Positions 31,109 to 42,504 of a stretch of DNA of 64,000 nucleotides are shown here, piece by piece. Where the stretch lies: assembly GCA_050084985.1 (NCBI GenBank), contig JBITNC010000001.1:42036001-42100000 (forward strand), in the 5' to 3' direction. Each line of letters opens with the position of its first letter. Position 1 is the stretch's first letter. Under the pieces are notes generated by a model that worked only from the letters and a program-made list of their open reading frames with translations, was not told where the DNA came from and made no database searches. The DNA comes from Nageia nagi (taxonomy: Eukaryota > Pinophyta). The position numbers were made by a program, and so were the translations under genes.

Positions 31109-31614
31109 TGTTAGAATTTGTAATGAAATATTGTGAATATCTAAACTCCTTGTAAATTCAATTAATCACTTAAGGGTATGTAGATACCTTAAGAGATTAA
31201 TTGAATTCTTTAATATGTAGACTTTGACTTTACCAAAGTGGTTAGTTGGTAGGTTGAAGTTTGGTGATACATTTAATGTAACCCTAACCTTACCCTTGGG
31301 TTAAAGGAAGGTTAGGGAGGTGCTCTCAAGCTATAAATAGAGGGCCTCTCCTCTTGTAACATATCTAAGTCTTGGAGTAAGATTACTCTACTTGGTTGTG
31401 TAGGAGAGAGCTAGAGAATAGTTGTAAGAGAGACATAGATTGAGAATAGAGAACTAGTTGTGGATGTACTCCCAAGGAGGGAGGAACCACATTATATTGG
31501 TGTCATATTGTGTGAATGATGTTCTTAGAATTATAGATGTGTTATCTTGTGTACACTTGAGTTTCCTAGTCTAAGGTCCTAGAGGATTTGTTTAGATATA
31601 GTTCAAATCCTTCA
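31109..31614 (+). repeat. Copia-1 LTR3 (506 bp)
   Basis: Starts TGTTAG and ends CTTCA, followed by the CTTTC duplication. Its first roughly 430 bp agree with LTR2 at sites where LTR1 differs, while its last roughly 80 bp agree with LTR1 and not with LTR2. This looks like a recombinant LTR. It has a TATAAATAG box and the U3 hairpin (31154-31208). Confidence 0.93.
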
Positions 31615-31619
31615 CTTTC

Positions 31620-32540
31620 AGTGAAGGTGGTTCTACATAACTTTTCACCAATATAAAATCATACATAGACAGTAGAAATAAGAAAAAAATAAGTGATATG
31701 AAATGAAATGGAGGGATAAGAGAATAAAAATAGTCATTTGAGGCAAGCTACAACCCTTCCCTCACCATCAAAGCACTTGGTAAACCCAACACCTTTGCAT
31801 CTTGCAATTGAGTAGCATGACAAGCAGTAATCGTCCAACTTTGTTGTGAATCTTTTGTCATATTATAAAGACCTATGTATAGCACCTATTCACCATGCTT
31901 GAAAGAAAGCCAAGAATAGTGATGGGATTAGCATCAATTATTAATCATGCAAATTGATTGTATTATAGAATCATGCAGGTATGAGGTGGTGATTACTAAT
32001 GCTTGATTGGATAGATTTTGTGTATTATGGTACAAGGTGGTGACACCATTTTCGTAGTTACAAGAACCATCACGTTTTAGAAATATTTTGAAACTTTAAG
32101 TGGTGGAGTAATCTTTTAACATATTTTCAAAATTTTGGATCCCACCAAACTAAAAACCCATTGGTCTCCAATTATGAATTTTATTGTATTCCATTGGAAA
32201 TGTGTAAAGCCACTTGTTGAACCAAGGCATCTAAAGGCTCCTCCTCCAAAATGGTTGTCTCTTCTTTTATCAATCCAAAATTGTATAGTAGATTGGATAT
32301 CCCATTTCCTTCTTTATAAGTGTGATAGAACTAGTATTCTGAAAGCTCAAATAATTATGATTTTATATCCTCAAAATTTCTTCTTTGATTCCATGTAGGG
32401 TCCTAGGTTCCTCTTAGATTGTTGATTATGTTTAAGGAGTCTCCTTAAATTATTTCTCTTTCGAAGGCTTTATCCTTAATAATTTTTATACCTAATAAAA
32501 GATTTTGTGCCTCTACAAAGTGGCTAGATTAAATACTAAT
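31620..32540. other. no confident gene; host DNA of Copia-1
   Basis: It continues the host sequence seen at 24247-24451. Open frames here (such as 32135-32398, plus strand) are antisense to the RNase H relic or have no family resemblance. Nothing can be named. Confidence 0.3.
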
Positions 32541-32690
32541 ATTCTTCATAAAAGCAATCAAAATTATGTCTTGGTGATCTCTTATGAGTCCCCCTACATC
32601 AAAAGGCCTTGGGTTACCCCTAGATGTACTATCAATGTTGAGCTTCACCTAGCCTTCTGGATGAGGAATCCACTTTATTAGGGGTCTATT
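32330..32690 (-). pseudogene. RNase H (RVT_3-type) relic
   Basis: On the minus strand from 32690: a W-PHPEG-VKLNIDSTSRGNP segment, then GGLIRD, EAQNLLLG and NIINNLRG. These are the conserved blocks of the plant RVT_3-type RNase H domain found at the 3' end of some non-LTR elements and as stand-alone proteins. It is broken by stops, and no upstream RT on the same strand is seen. Confidence 0.65.
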
Positions 32691-32734
32691 CACTAATACC
32701 TTTGCTTTAGAGATAAAAGCTTTATGGATTCATG

Positions 32735-32848
32735 TATTTATTTTTCTTTTGATTTTTATTTCTAGGGGTATTTTTGATATTTCAAAAAAAGTAAAAATAC
32801 TTTTGATATTATGTAAAATTATAGAGATATTTTGGATATTTTCCTATA
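32735..32848. mobile_element. partial MITE, relative of 5856-6071
   Basis: It matches the right half of the 5.9-kb MITE, including the TTTTGATATTATG core and a right end reading GGATATTTTCC. The left inverted repeat is missing or too diverged to see. Confidence 0.6.
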
Positions 32849-32924
32849 AAAATTATTCAAATAATTTCCAAGTAGATAGAATGAATGTGTTATATACATG
32901 GTAAATAATAACTAGCTTAGACCA

Positions 32925-34163
32925 AAAAGATTTTCACATACTGCCATGGTCTACATCTTACCTCCTCAAGGAAGCTAGCAAGATGGGTCTGGTAGATTGC
33001 AAAAAGTAGGGAACTGCTTTATGTGCAAAATGGATTCTCTAAGATTTAAATTCATGGAAACCTAAAAAAGTACTCATTATGCACTTTATCTCTTCAAGAG
33101 TTCCTCTCAATTGCGAAGCTTAGGAAGGAATGGATTTTCCTTCTCTAGTTTTAACCTTAGTTTATGTTAAAATCCCAAGTTCCTTTATCATCTGAAGCAT
33201 TTGAAAATCATGAAAACAATTTACTTCATGGATTACTTTAAAGGGAGATAATTTCCACTAAGGGATATCAATCAATTCTTTGAACATTTGGTGGTCTCTA
33301 GTGATTAAGATCCATGGCCTACCCTTATCTCAAGTCCCTTAGGTTCATGCTCCTAGGCACACTAGGGAGTGGATCCCTTGGGATACTTTTAGTCACTTAT
33401 TTCATTTAAATTATGCAAATAAATTAACTTATGAAAAATTTATTGATAGCATACCTTTCTCCATTTAGCATAAAAATGAGGTTAGGATACAAAAGCCCTA
33501 CTGGAAATACTAGATGTGACATGGCAACATTTTATTGTTCAATTACAAAGCTAGTCTTGGGTATAAGTGGCTCACACCTACTTTTCCCACAATCCCTACT
33601 CTTAATGAAAAATATAATGTTATTTCAACTCACACTTGATGGAAATCTCTCTTCCAAGCAACATGGGCTTCCTACTTAAAATCCAAAAAGATTTTCTTTA
33701 TATGGAGTGTTTTGTGCCATGGTCTTTCTTTGAGTTTTTGGCTTACCCATATAGGTGTTCTTGACCCTCAATGCCCTCTTTTCCAAGAACTTGAATCTTG
33801 TATTCATCTTTTCTAGAGTTTTAAATATACCTCTATGGCTTGGGAATGGGTTGCTTCTTTTTTTACCCCATACATGCCCATTCATTTTTCTTGGAAACAT
33901 GCTCTCTTAGCGATTCATTTACCTTCACTCATCCCATGCATGAAGTTTGGAATATGTTTAACTTTGGCCTAATAATTCATATTTGGAAGGCTATAAATAA
34001 AATTATTTTTAAAAATGTAGAAACTTTTATTAATTTTTCTTTTATATCTAAACTCAAAGTCTTCTATGATGTGTGGTTACATATTTACGAGTAGGAAAAG
34101 AAGCTACAATTATATGTTGAGCACATGCTTTCCTTGGTGAAAAAAGTCAATAGAGTTGAGGAC
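32925..34163 (+). pseudogene. LINE ORF2 3' fragment (RT C-terminus, zf-RVT)
   Basis: Broken frames give an RT-end block (MGLVDCKK-GTALCAKW near 32980) and, from about 33670, a zf-RVT-like region (FFLWSVLCHGLSLSFW, HIGVLDPQCPLFQELESCIH). An HEVWNMFNFGLIIHIWKAIN segment like the family's W...IWK-RN end is at 33930-34000. A related fragment lies at 60500-62428. It ends at 34163 against the copia relic. Confidence 0.6.
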
Positions 34164-34368
34164 TGATGGATAATACTACAATTATAGGGTACCATCAAAA
34201 AGCTTCTTCCTGACAAGGTATGCTTAGATTTCAATAGGTTTGGTTCTTTGATGGAAAATAAAATACAAGGTTCTTTGCCAAAGTAATAGTCGATAAACTA
34301 TCTAAAGAAATTTGAGATGGATGAGCCTACCCATACCCAATTTCTTTTAGAATATATCTCAACCAAAT
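34164..34368 (-). mobile_element. Copia-3 relic, RNase H part split off by Copia-2
   Basis: Minus-strand sequence here parallels Copia-2 at 35700-35900, the end of RNase H in pol. It ends in CAAAT exactly where the Copia-2 LTR begins, and continues after Copia-2 at 42505, so both pieces are one older element. Confidence 0.75.
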
Positions 34369-34866
34369 TGAAGAAATAAATACTAACAAAGTAATTCCTA
34401 AACAACCAAGATCTCTTGAAATCTCACAAACACACCTAACAAAATCACAAAGCAATCTCACAAATATAACACAAGATATAAGTGGTTCCTCCAAATAGGA
34501 GTACATCCACTAACTAGATCTCACTTCATTCACAATATGAACTCTTACACTCTTTCTAATCTCAACTCCTAAACACTATCCACTAGCATAACTTTACTCC
34601 ACAAATTGGTATGTGATCACAAAGAGGGAGCCTTCTATTTATAGGCCAAAATCTTTCTTTGGATCACCCTTTTACCCAATGTACAAAGACATGACATGCA
34701 ACTCCCTTTTACCCAAGAGGTATTCTCATGACATGGAGTGTAGGACAAGTTACATTATCATATTCACTTAAATACTTAATATATATATTGATACCATTAA
34801 GTATTAGTGAATTTACAAAGAGGATTAATACAAAACCTTTACAATAATGAATTATATATTTCAACA
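34369..34866 (-). repeat. Copia-2 3' LTR (498 bp)
   Basis: On the minus strand it starts TGTTGA and ends CTTCA. TATAAATAG lies near 34640-34648. The U3 hairpin at 34763-34811 is partly disrupted next to its loop. The polypurine tract AAGGGGGAT (minus strand) sits just upstream at 34867-34875. Confidence 0.9.
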
Positions 34867-35339
34867 ATCCCCCTTAATTCAATATTGGGATAGAACGAAT
34901 AAGAGAAAAGGAAGAGAGAAAGTGAGAGAGTTCTCCTCCAAATAGATACAACAAAGATGAAAACTTTTTACATATTTGTGAAGTAGAAAAGATATAGTTT
35001 GAGACTTACTACTTTGCCAAATACAATCATTAACCACAACTAGTTTCAATGTACATGAAGTAGTCATCCAACTAGAAGTCATGAAGAGTCTTCAAGAGCT
35101 TGCATACCCAAAGTAAGTAACCTACAATCTCAAAGGAACCTGCAAGTCATAAGCAGCTCAAATAATAAGATCAGTTAGATGCAACATATTTATATCAACA
35201 AAAATAGACGAATCAAACAAATGCCATCATAAATTGATTAATAGTGCACTATAAGTCATCATGAAGATGCCAGGATAAAACTCATAATTACCTATTGTAT
35301 ATACAACATGTGTTGATTATCATTAAAAAATAAAGCATA

Positions 35340-35520
35340 ATAGAAATTCACATATGAGTTCCTCACATATGGATAACTAAACAATGCTAAAAAACACATA
35401 AGAGTTCCTCACATATGGATAACTGAACAATGCTAGATTGGCCAATCTTTTTCTCTAAAAATTTGTACAACAAGTTCCTCATGTAGAGAAAACATACCAT
35501 GAAGGTGTACAATAAAATCA
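35340..35520 (-). repeat. Copia-2 3' UTR hairpin repeats
   Basis: On the minus strand, a unit near 35505-35463 (ATGGTATGTTTTCTCTACAT, then GAGGAACTTGTTGTACA) is the counterpart of the Copia-1 hairpin unit. Two further copies about 46 bp apart near 35436-35394 and 35390-35348 carry CATATGTGAGGAACTC with flanking complementary arms. So the array exists in both subfamilies with diverged sequence. Confidence 0.6.
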
Positions 35521-35599
35521 ACACTATACAATAGAAAATCCTCCTAGGGGTGAAGTTGTCATCATAAACATGAATTTAACATAAGAATTCAAACTTCAC

Positions 35600-38500
35600 T
35601 CCTTCTTAAGAGCAACTTCATCAACCTAATACCATCCCTAAGCTTACAAAATTGAGCTTGAGGAAGGGGCTTAGTGAACAAATTAGCAAAGTTCAATATG
35701 GATGGATAATACTCCAAGTGTATGATGCCATCAAGAACCTTCTCCTTGATAAAATGGGCCTATATTTCCACATGTTTTATTCTCTTATGGAACACAAGAT
35801 TCTTAGCCAAATAAATAGCTAACTAATTATCTGAAGAAATCAAGGATGAGCCAGCTTGCTCATACCTAATTTCTTTCAAAAGATATCTTATCCAAATAGC
35901 TTCTTGGGCTATAATAGACATGGCATGGTATTCAACTTCTATGGTGAAAATAGAAATAGTAGGCTACTTCATGGAATCCCAAGAGATAACACCTGAACCA
36001 ATGTTAAACACATATGTAGAGGTTGATTTTCTATCATATCTATCTCCCCCATAGTCAAAATCTGAGAACCCTAAGAGAATAAATGAGGGAAACTTGGAAT
36101 ACTTTAGATTCACTACAAAGGCAATATCTAGCCTAGAAATAGTCAAATATAGAAGACTACAATTAATTACCTATAAGTTGTAGCATCAACCAACTAAGAG
36201 TTGGAGCGAAGAAAAATAATGATTCCAAAAGAGATTGGGATTATAGCATATCTACACTTCTCCATTCTAAAATTCTGCAAGATGTCTGATATATACTTAG
36301 ATTGACTAAGATAAGTACAATCCTTGTATTGATACACTTGTATTCTAAGATAGTAGTGCAAGATACCAAGATCAGTCATTTCAAATGGTACCTTAGGATT
36401 GGATATGCACTCTTGAATGATTTCATCATTATTTCCAATAATCAAAATATCATCCACATAAAGAAGAATCAAAACCATGTCTTTTCCTTGATTGAGCACA
36501 TATAGATCAAAGTAAAAAAACACTTAGAGAATCCAATGTCTATAAAGTACCTAGAAATCTTCTTGTACCATGATCTAGGTGCTTGTTTAATTCCATATAA
36601 TGATTTCTTTAGCTTGCATAAAAAGGACTCTTTACCTTCCATAATGACCCTTTCTAGTTGATTCATGAAGATTTCCACATCTAAGTCACCATTGAGAAAT
36701 GCACTCTTGATGTTAAGTTAAAAGAATTTCCATCCTTGAGCTACAAAAAGAGCAAGGATAATTCTCACAATAGGCATATTTACCATGGAAGAAAAGGTTT
36801 CCTCATAATCTACATCATATTTTTGAGCAAAACCTTTAGCTACTAACCTTGCCTTATGTTTCATAATATCGCCAATTGAATTGAACTTGACTTTGTAGAT
36901 CCATTTATTTCCAATCACATTCTTCTTCTTAGGATAAGGAACCAAATCCCATATTTCATTTTGCATAAGTGTCTCATACTCAACTTTCATGGCTTCCACC
37001 CAGCACTTGTGCTTAAAAGCACCTTTGAAAGATGAGTGCTCATGCTTATTATCAATTTTAGAAAATAAGAATTTGTTTAAGGTCATGCTCTTGTTACTCT
37101 TTATGTTGGATAATTTTACTCCTGAGGTGACTTATCTACATCAATATCTAACCATCTAGGTGCAACTAAAGAGTCCTCTGGATCATCCACATCCTCATTA
37201 AAAATAAATTCTTCAGAAAGTTCATTAAACTTGACATCTTTTGAAATGAACATTGCTTTGTAGGATGGAGAATAGAGCTTGTAACCTTTATGCTGACTAT
37301 CATAACCTATAAAGATGCTTTTTTTAGCTCTTTTATCCAACCTCTTCCTTTTCTCAAAAATAATGTAAGAGAATGCTTCATAACCAAACACCCTAAGGTG
37401 AGAAATGTTAGGTTTTCTTCCTGACCATGCCTCAAAAGGAGTTTTATCTTGAATAGCTTTTGTGGGAGACCTATTCAAGATGTAAATAGTAGTGCTCATA
37501 ACTTCACCCCATAAAAAAATAGAAAGATTACCCAAAATGCATCTAGCCATCTTCATAATTATCTTATTTTTCCTTTCAACAACACCATTCTGTTGAGGAG
37601 TGTAAGGAATCGTAAACTACCTCTTGATTCTATATGTAGCATAATAGTCATTAAACTCATTGTTATTATATTCACCCCTATTATATTATCTCAACATCTT
37701 AATTTTAAGGTTATTTTGATTTTCAACTAAGGCCTTAAAATTCTTAACACTCTCAAAGGTTTGATCCTTGTGCTCAACTAGATACCCAAAGGTCATCCTA
37801 CTAAAGTCATCAATGAAGGTCAATATGTAAGATGCTCTCTCAAGGGATTTAATCTAAAATGAACCCATCAAATCTAAATGTACAAGTTGAAGAGGTTGAG
37901 ATGCTTTTGTTGCCTTATCTTTTTTAAACTTTTATCTATGCATCTTTCCAAGAATGCATTTCTCGCATAAACCAATTAAAAGAGAAATTGAAGGCAAACC
38001 TTCTACAAGTTCTTGATCTTTCATGACTTGAATACTCTTGTGGTTAAAGTGCCTTAACGTTGGTGCCAAAGATTGCCTCTAGAACACATGTTTGTAGCAA
38101 GACACATCTTTGTTAAAACTTGATCCATAATGTAGAGATTATCTTTTACTGAACCTTTAACCAACATGGCAAGTGCTTTTTTAATGCACCAAGATTGAGA
38201 TTCAAACTCAAATGAGTACCTTTTCTAGCAACTTAGATCATGGAGAAAAGGTTCATCCTAAGATTAAGAACATAGATCACATTATCAATAACCTTCCCAT
38301 GAATCAACACACTCATAATTCCTTGGACTTTAAAGATAGAATTATCACCTATCACAATCGTATCTTTTCTATACTTGTGAAAGTTATTAAATGTTTCCCT
38401 TTCAAAACATAAGTGATTAATGCAACCAAATTAACAATCTAATCAGATGAAAAAGTATGATACATGGAGTAGAGCATCATAGTAAAACAATCTTGAATAA

Positions 38501-39449
38501 TCTTCTTTTCTTTGAAGTTTTTTACATTTCCATTACCTTTGTTCTTTTTCTCTCTTTTCTTTTAGTAGCAATCAACTTCTTTATGACTTTGGATGCCATA
38601 ATAGTTACAATTTCCATTAAAATTTACCTTAGGATTTGGATTGTTTACTTTTCCTTTTCCATCTCTTTGCTTGAAATGGTTGTTATTGTTGTTGTTCCTA
38701 CTGCTGTTATTGTTGTTCTTATTATTACTGTTGTTGTTACCATTTCCTTTTTTCTCAAACCTTTTGGAGGAATAAGGATAAGATTTCTTTTAATGGTTGA
38801 AATTCTTTTTGAAAGAAGTTTTGGTTGCTTCAAGAGCAATGTTATTATCTTTAAGAGAAGAAATCAACACCTTTTTATTAAAGGTTTCCTTATGTTTCAA
38901 AAAGAAGCCTAAAAAGGTTTTCAAGGGAGAAGACTTCTTCTTTATCATCAAGCTTTATTTCCATTACCATTACAAAGTTACCAAACTTTGAAGAAAATAT
39001 TTGAAGAATAATGAAGACCATGAACTCATCATTGATCCAATTACACCCATAAGTAACAAGTTGGATCCTAATATGAACAATTTTATTCAAGTAGATAGTC
39101 ATATTTTCATCTTCCCCTTGATAAGATTGAAGCATCTTTTGGAGGATAGTAAACCTTCTTGAAAATTTTGAACCAAGGTAGATTTGCTTAATCTTATCCC
39201 AAGCTTTCTTTACCAGTTGAAGAGAAAATCATCAGGAATACATCATCTAAAATTGCACAGAAGATCATGGAGGTTGCCAACTCATTCTTTGTGTTGTAAG
39301 CCTTTAATGCTTTTTTATCTGTAAGAGGTACAAAGTTCTCATTCACTATTTGCCAAGCTTCCTTGCCTATAATTTAGCTCTCATCCATGGTTCCTAAATT
39401 CCAAAGTTGAACCATCAAGAATGTGTTTGGGTAAAAAGGAGTCTCCCAT
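35600..39449 (-). pseudogene. Copia-2 gag-pol, decayed
   Basis: Minus-strand frames give gag from ATG 39449, with a segment at 39135-38890 (YLNKIV-IRIQLV, FGNFVMVMEIKLD). An Asn-rich linker from an expanded AAC run lies at about 38750-38660, and a degraded knuckle near 38610-38570. Protease around 38430 reads GCINH, preceded by a damaged catalytic triad. Integrase end is at 37556-37116, RT at 37086-36194 with LLYVDDILIIG, and RNase H from about 36146. Stops and shifts occur in every domain. The knuckle-to-GCINH spacing is about 40 codons longer than in Copia-1. Confidence 0.88.
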
Positions 39450-39452
39450 TTG

Positions 39453-41906
39453 CTACACAAGAGTGTGGAAAATAATAAGCATATGGTTCAATAAATAACA
39501 TTATATGTTAAGTTTTAACCAACTAAATAATACATGTTAAATTTAACACTAGAGACATGCTTGATTTGATTCACAACTACAAATATTTTACAACTCAAAT
39601 ATACATCCCATGTACCCAATACTTTTATCATCACCAAGAACCATAGATGTAGAGTGATATTGTTGAGGTTTGTTTTCTTGTTAAAAATTAGGCCTTCACT
39701 CAGATGCCCACATAAGAAGAGCCCAATTACTACCAATCCTCAACCAGTTCACCTTGGTCAGTATTATACTTTCTTACAAAGAGAAGTACCTACTATTTTT
39801 CAAAGTTATGATGTTTATTAGATCGACCAAATATTAATCTTGATTAGGTTTTAAGTTGTCCTTCTAAGTTATCAAGATAATCCCTGAATAGATGTGCAGA
39901 CATGTAGTATCACTACACACATGCCTATTCACCTATTGTAGTTATATCAAGATCAATAGAGAACTTAGTGATAATTGAGAATTATGAACTTTTCACCATT
40001 TGGATCATCGAACTTAAAGGCTCCAATCCACCTGTCCTCATCTCATGGCTCACCAAACAAGTCATGTTATAGAATGCATATGTGGATTTGTTCATTTTAG
40101 GAGTTTGCTCATTTAAATGTTTATGATTTTGCATAAATGAAATAAAGCAAAAGTGCTAAACATGAAGTAAATTGCATAAAATTAACTATCATCTATTCAT
40201 AACATGAAACCTTAAGAGTCCAATGGGTTTTGTTCACTAACCCTTAAAGGACATATTTACATAGGTTCATAGTTTGCACAAGTTAACTTTGCATAAGAAA
40301 GTACTTAGCATGCATCAAACCATAAGCATGCATTAAAATTGAAGCATATATCATTCCTATTTATTTGCATAAGTTAACTTTGCATAAAGAAGTAAAATTT
40401 GAGAATCATCAAATGCATCATAACTTGCAAAAAAAATTTAAGCACTAAGCATGCATTATTTGCATAAGTTAACTTTAAAATTTTTAAAGAGGCATAAGCT
40501 TTCATTCATAGCATTGCATCAAAGATCATAAAATTTTAAGTATTTCATAAGGATTTTATCAATACTTAAAAAAAAAAAAAAAAGATAATTGACATGTCAT
40601 AAAGGATAAATACTTCAGCAAGCATCATTTCTAAGTTTTATTTTTGCATAAGGATAAAGTCTTTAAATCCTATGCAATATAAGGATCAAATTAAGTAAAG
40701 AATTATAAAATTTCCCCCTCTTTTACTTAAAAAAAGATCCCTTTAAAGAAAACTTGAATAAGCGTGCTAGTTAAAAAAAATGATACTCACAACTAAGTAA
40801 TTGCATGCAATAAACAATTTTCAACATAAATACCTATATTTAAAAAAAGTTAATCATCAAGCTTAAAAAAAAAACTAGGTATTTTTTTTAAAAGGTGTAT
40901 AATAATTTATAGAGGAAATGATGATAACCCCTTTATTTTGACTTAGCTATTAATGCTACTTTCCTTGAGTCAGATACTTTTAAGGCATATTGATTTCTCT
41001 AGACACTCCAAGTCAAAGAAAAAAATGATGATCTGACTATTTGCAAGAAAAGAATTAAATGCACCACCAATATCATTAAGTGTGAAACCCTCCCTTTTTA
41101 CTATGTGCTAAGTAAAAAGATTGGGGGGGTGTCCATGCAAAGTGGAAAAGAATGTGCAGTTGGAGCGAGATAGGAGGTAAGGGTCTCATTCACAAGGCTC
41201 AACAATATGCTATTCTGCATGCCTCATACATAATGAGCTAAATGCTTATTCTAATCTCAACCTACAAAAACACTTATTGCACTAAGAGAGAGGGTCATAA
41301 AAAAGAAAAAGAAAAAAAAAGAAGGAGCCATGCAAGAGGGTCACATAGATAGATATTGCTCAACAAACCCTAGGAGAGGGCTTCTACCAAAAAAATAAGC
41401 ACCAAACAGGGGTTAAGGAGTTGTTTGTAGAAGGAGGGGTTACATGATGAGAGGATACTTGGCTCTCACTCGAGCGACCTATGTTCATGTCCCTATAATG
41501 GAACCAGAAACCATCCTATTGAAATGAGGCACAGAGTTGGACAGGTTGTGAGCTGAGAGCATGGAAATAGGATATCAATAATAGCTAATGGAAATAGTCC
41601 ATGGTGCCATGCATTTATTTTTCTTTTAAATCTATATTGATAGAAAAAATGCCCTATACCTTTGTCAAAAAATGTACAAATTTTTTCTTGAAACGTAAAT
41701 GAAAAAAATATGCCTCCTCCCCTTTTTTTAAAAAAAAAATAGCAATATGCTAAGCAAATATATAAAAAATTGCAACTAAAAAAAGTTTAGTTATAAAAAA
41801 TTGCATTATCTTAAGCATAAAAAAACTCAAAGGTGTCATAAAATATGTTATTATTATTTTAATAAATAAAAGTAAGGAAGGAATTTATACCTTCTCTTAG
41901 TTTTAT
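39453..41906 (-). other. Copia-2 putative leader intron, 2.45 kb
   Basis: On the minus strand this noncoding stretch begins after TTGTTGAG with ATAAAACTAAGAGAAGG (GT decayed to AT) and ends TTCCACACTCTTGTGTAG before CAAATGG, the gag start. The first 30 nt match the start of the putative intron in Copia-1. It contains poly(A) tracts and three TTGCATAAGTTAACTTTGCA-type repeats (40277-40480). No ORF is supported on either strand. Confidence 0.55.
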
Positions 41907-42006
41907 CTCAACAATGAAGTGTAGAATGTGGAATGAAGACTTCCAAATTGAAGATGAGTTTTTAAACCAAGAAGAAGAGCTCCCACTCCAAGCTCCAATA
42001 CCAAAT

Positions 42007-42504
42007 TGAAGGAATAAACACTAACAAAGTAATTTCTAAACAACCAAGATCTCTTGAAAGCTCACAAACACACCTAACAAACTCACAAAGCAATCTCATA
42101 AATATAACACAAGATATAAGTGGTTCCGTCAACTAGGAGTACATACACTAACTAGATTTCACTTCATTCACAATATGAACTCTTACAATCTTTCTAACCT
42201 CAACTCCTAAACACTATCCACTAGCATAACTTTACTCTACAAATTGGTGTGTGATTACAAAGAGGGAGCCTTCTATTTATAGGCCAAAATCCCTCTTTGG
42301 ATCACCCTTTTACCCAATGTGCAAAGGCATGACATGCAACTTCCTTTTACCTAAGGGGCATTCTCATGACATGGAGTGTAGAGTAAGTTATATTATCATA
42401 TTCACTTAAATACTTATGGTATCTATTGATACCATTAAGTATTAGTGAATTTACAAAGAGGATTAATACAAAATCTTTACAATAATGTATTATACATTCC
42501 AACA
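42007..42504 (-). repeat. Copia-2 5' LTR (498 bp)
   Basis: On the minus strand it runs TGTTGGAATG to CCTTCA, followed by a primer site of the TTGGTATTGGAGC form, a decayed initiator tRNA-Met match. TATAAATAG is at about 42273-42281 and an intact U3 hairpin at 42401-42449. Confidence 0.9.

Larger units (their letters stand above)
24452..31614 (+). mobile_element. Copia-1: Ty1/copia element with three LTRs
   Basis: A 7,163-bp unit flanked by CTTTC. Order: LTR1 (24452-24957), primer-binding site and leader copy 1, 736 bp of A+T-rich sequence, LTR2 (25873-26369), primer-binding site and leader copy 2, gag-pol frame (26477-30283), 3' UTR with five hairpin repeats, polypurine tract (31100-31108), LTR3 (31109-31614). 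LTR1 and LTR3 are both 506 bp and differ at only three positions by eye, so the insertion is young. The polyprotein is broken by four in-frame stops and lacks the protease active-site segment, so this copy is not autonomous. LTRs start TGTTAG and end CTTCA. Confidence 0.9.
34369..42504 (-). mobile_element. Copia-2: full-length decayed copia element
   Basis: An 8,136-bp minus-strand copia with two 498-bp LTRs (34369-34866 and 42007-42504) and a perfect CAAAT duplication (34364-34368 and 42505-42509). Reading on the minus strand: 5' LTR, primer site, short leader, a 2.45-kb noncoding interval, gag at 39449, decayed gag-pol to about 35600, a 3' UTR with hairpin repeats, polypurine tract and 3' LTR. 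It is related to Copia-1 at protein and structural level but clearly a different subfamily, and older: LTRs differ at dozens of sites and all domains carry stops. Confidence 0.9.

Noticed and set aside
38457-38912. 151-aa hydrophobic open frame on the plus strand
   Set aside because: Antisense of the Copia-2 gag; the run of V/I residues comes from reading the AAC-rich Asn linker backwards.
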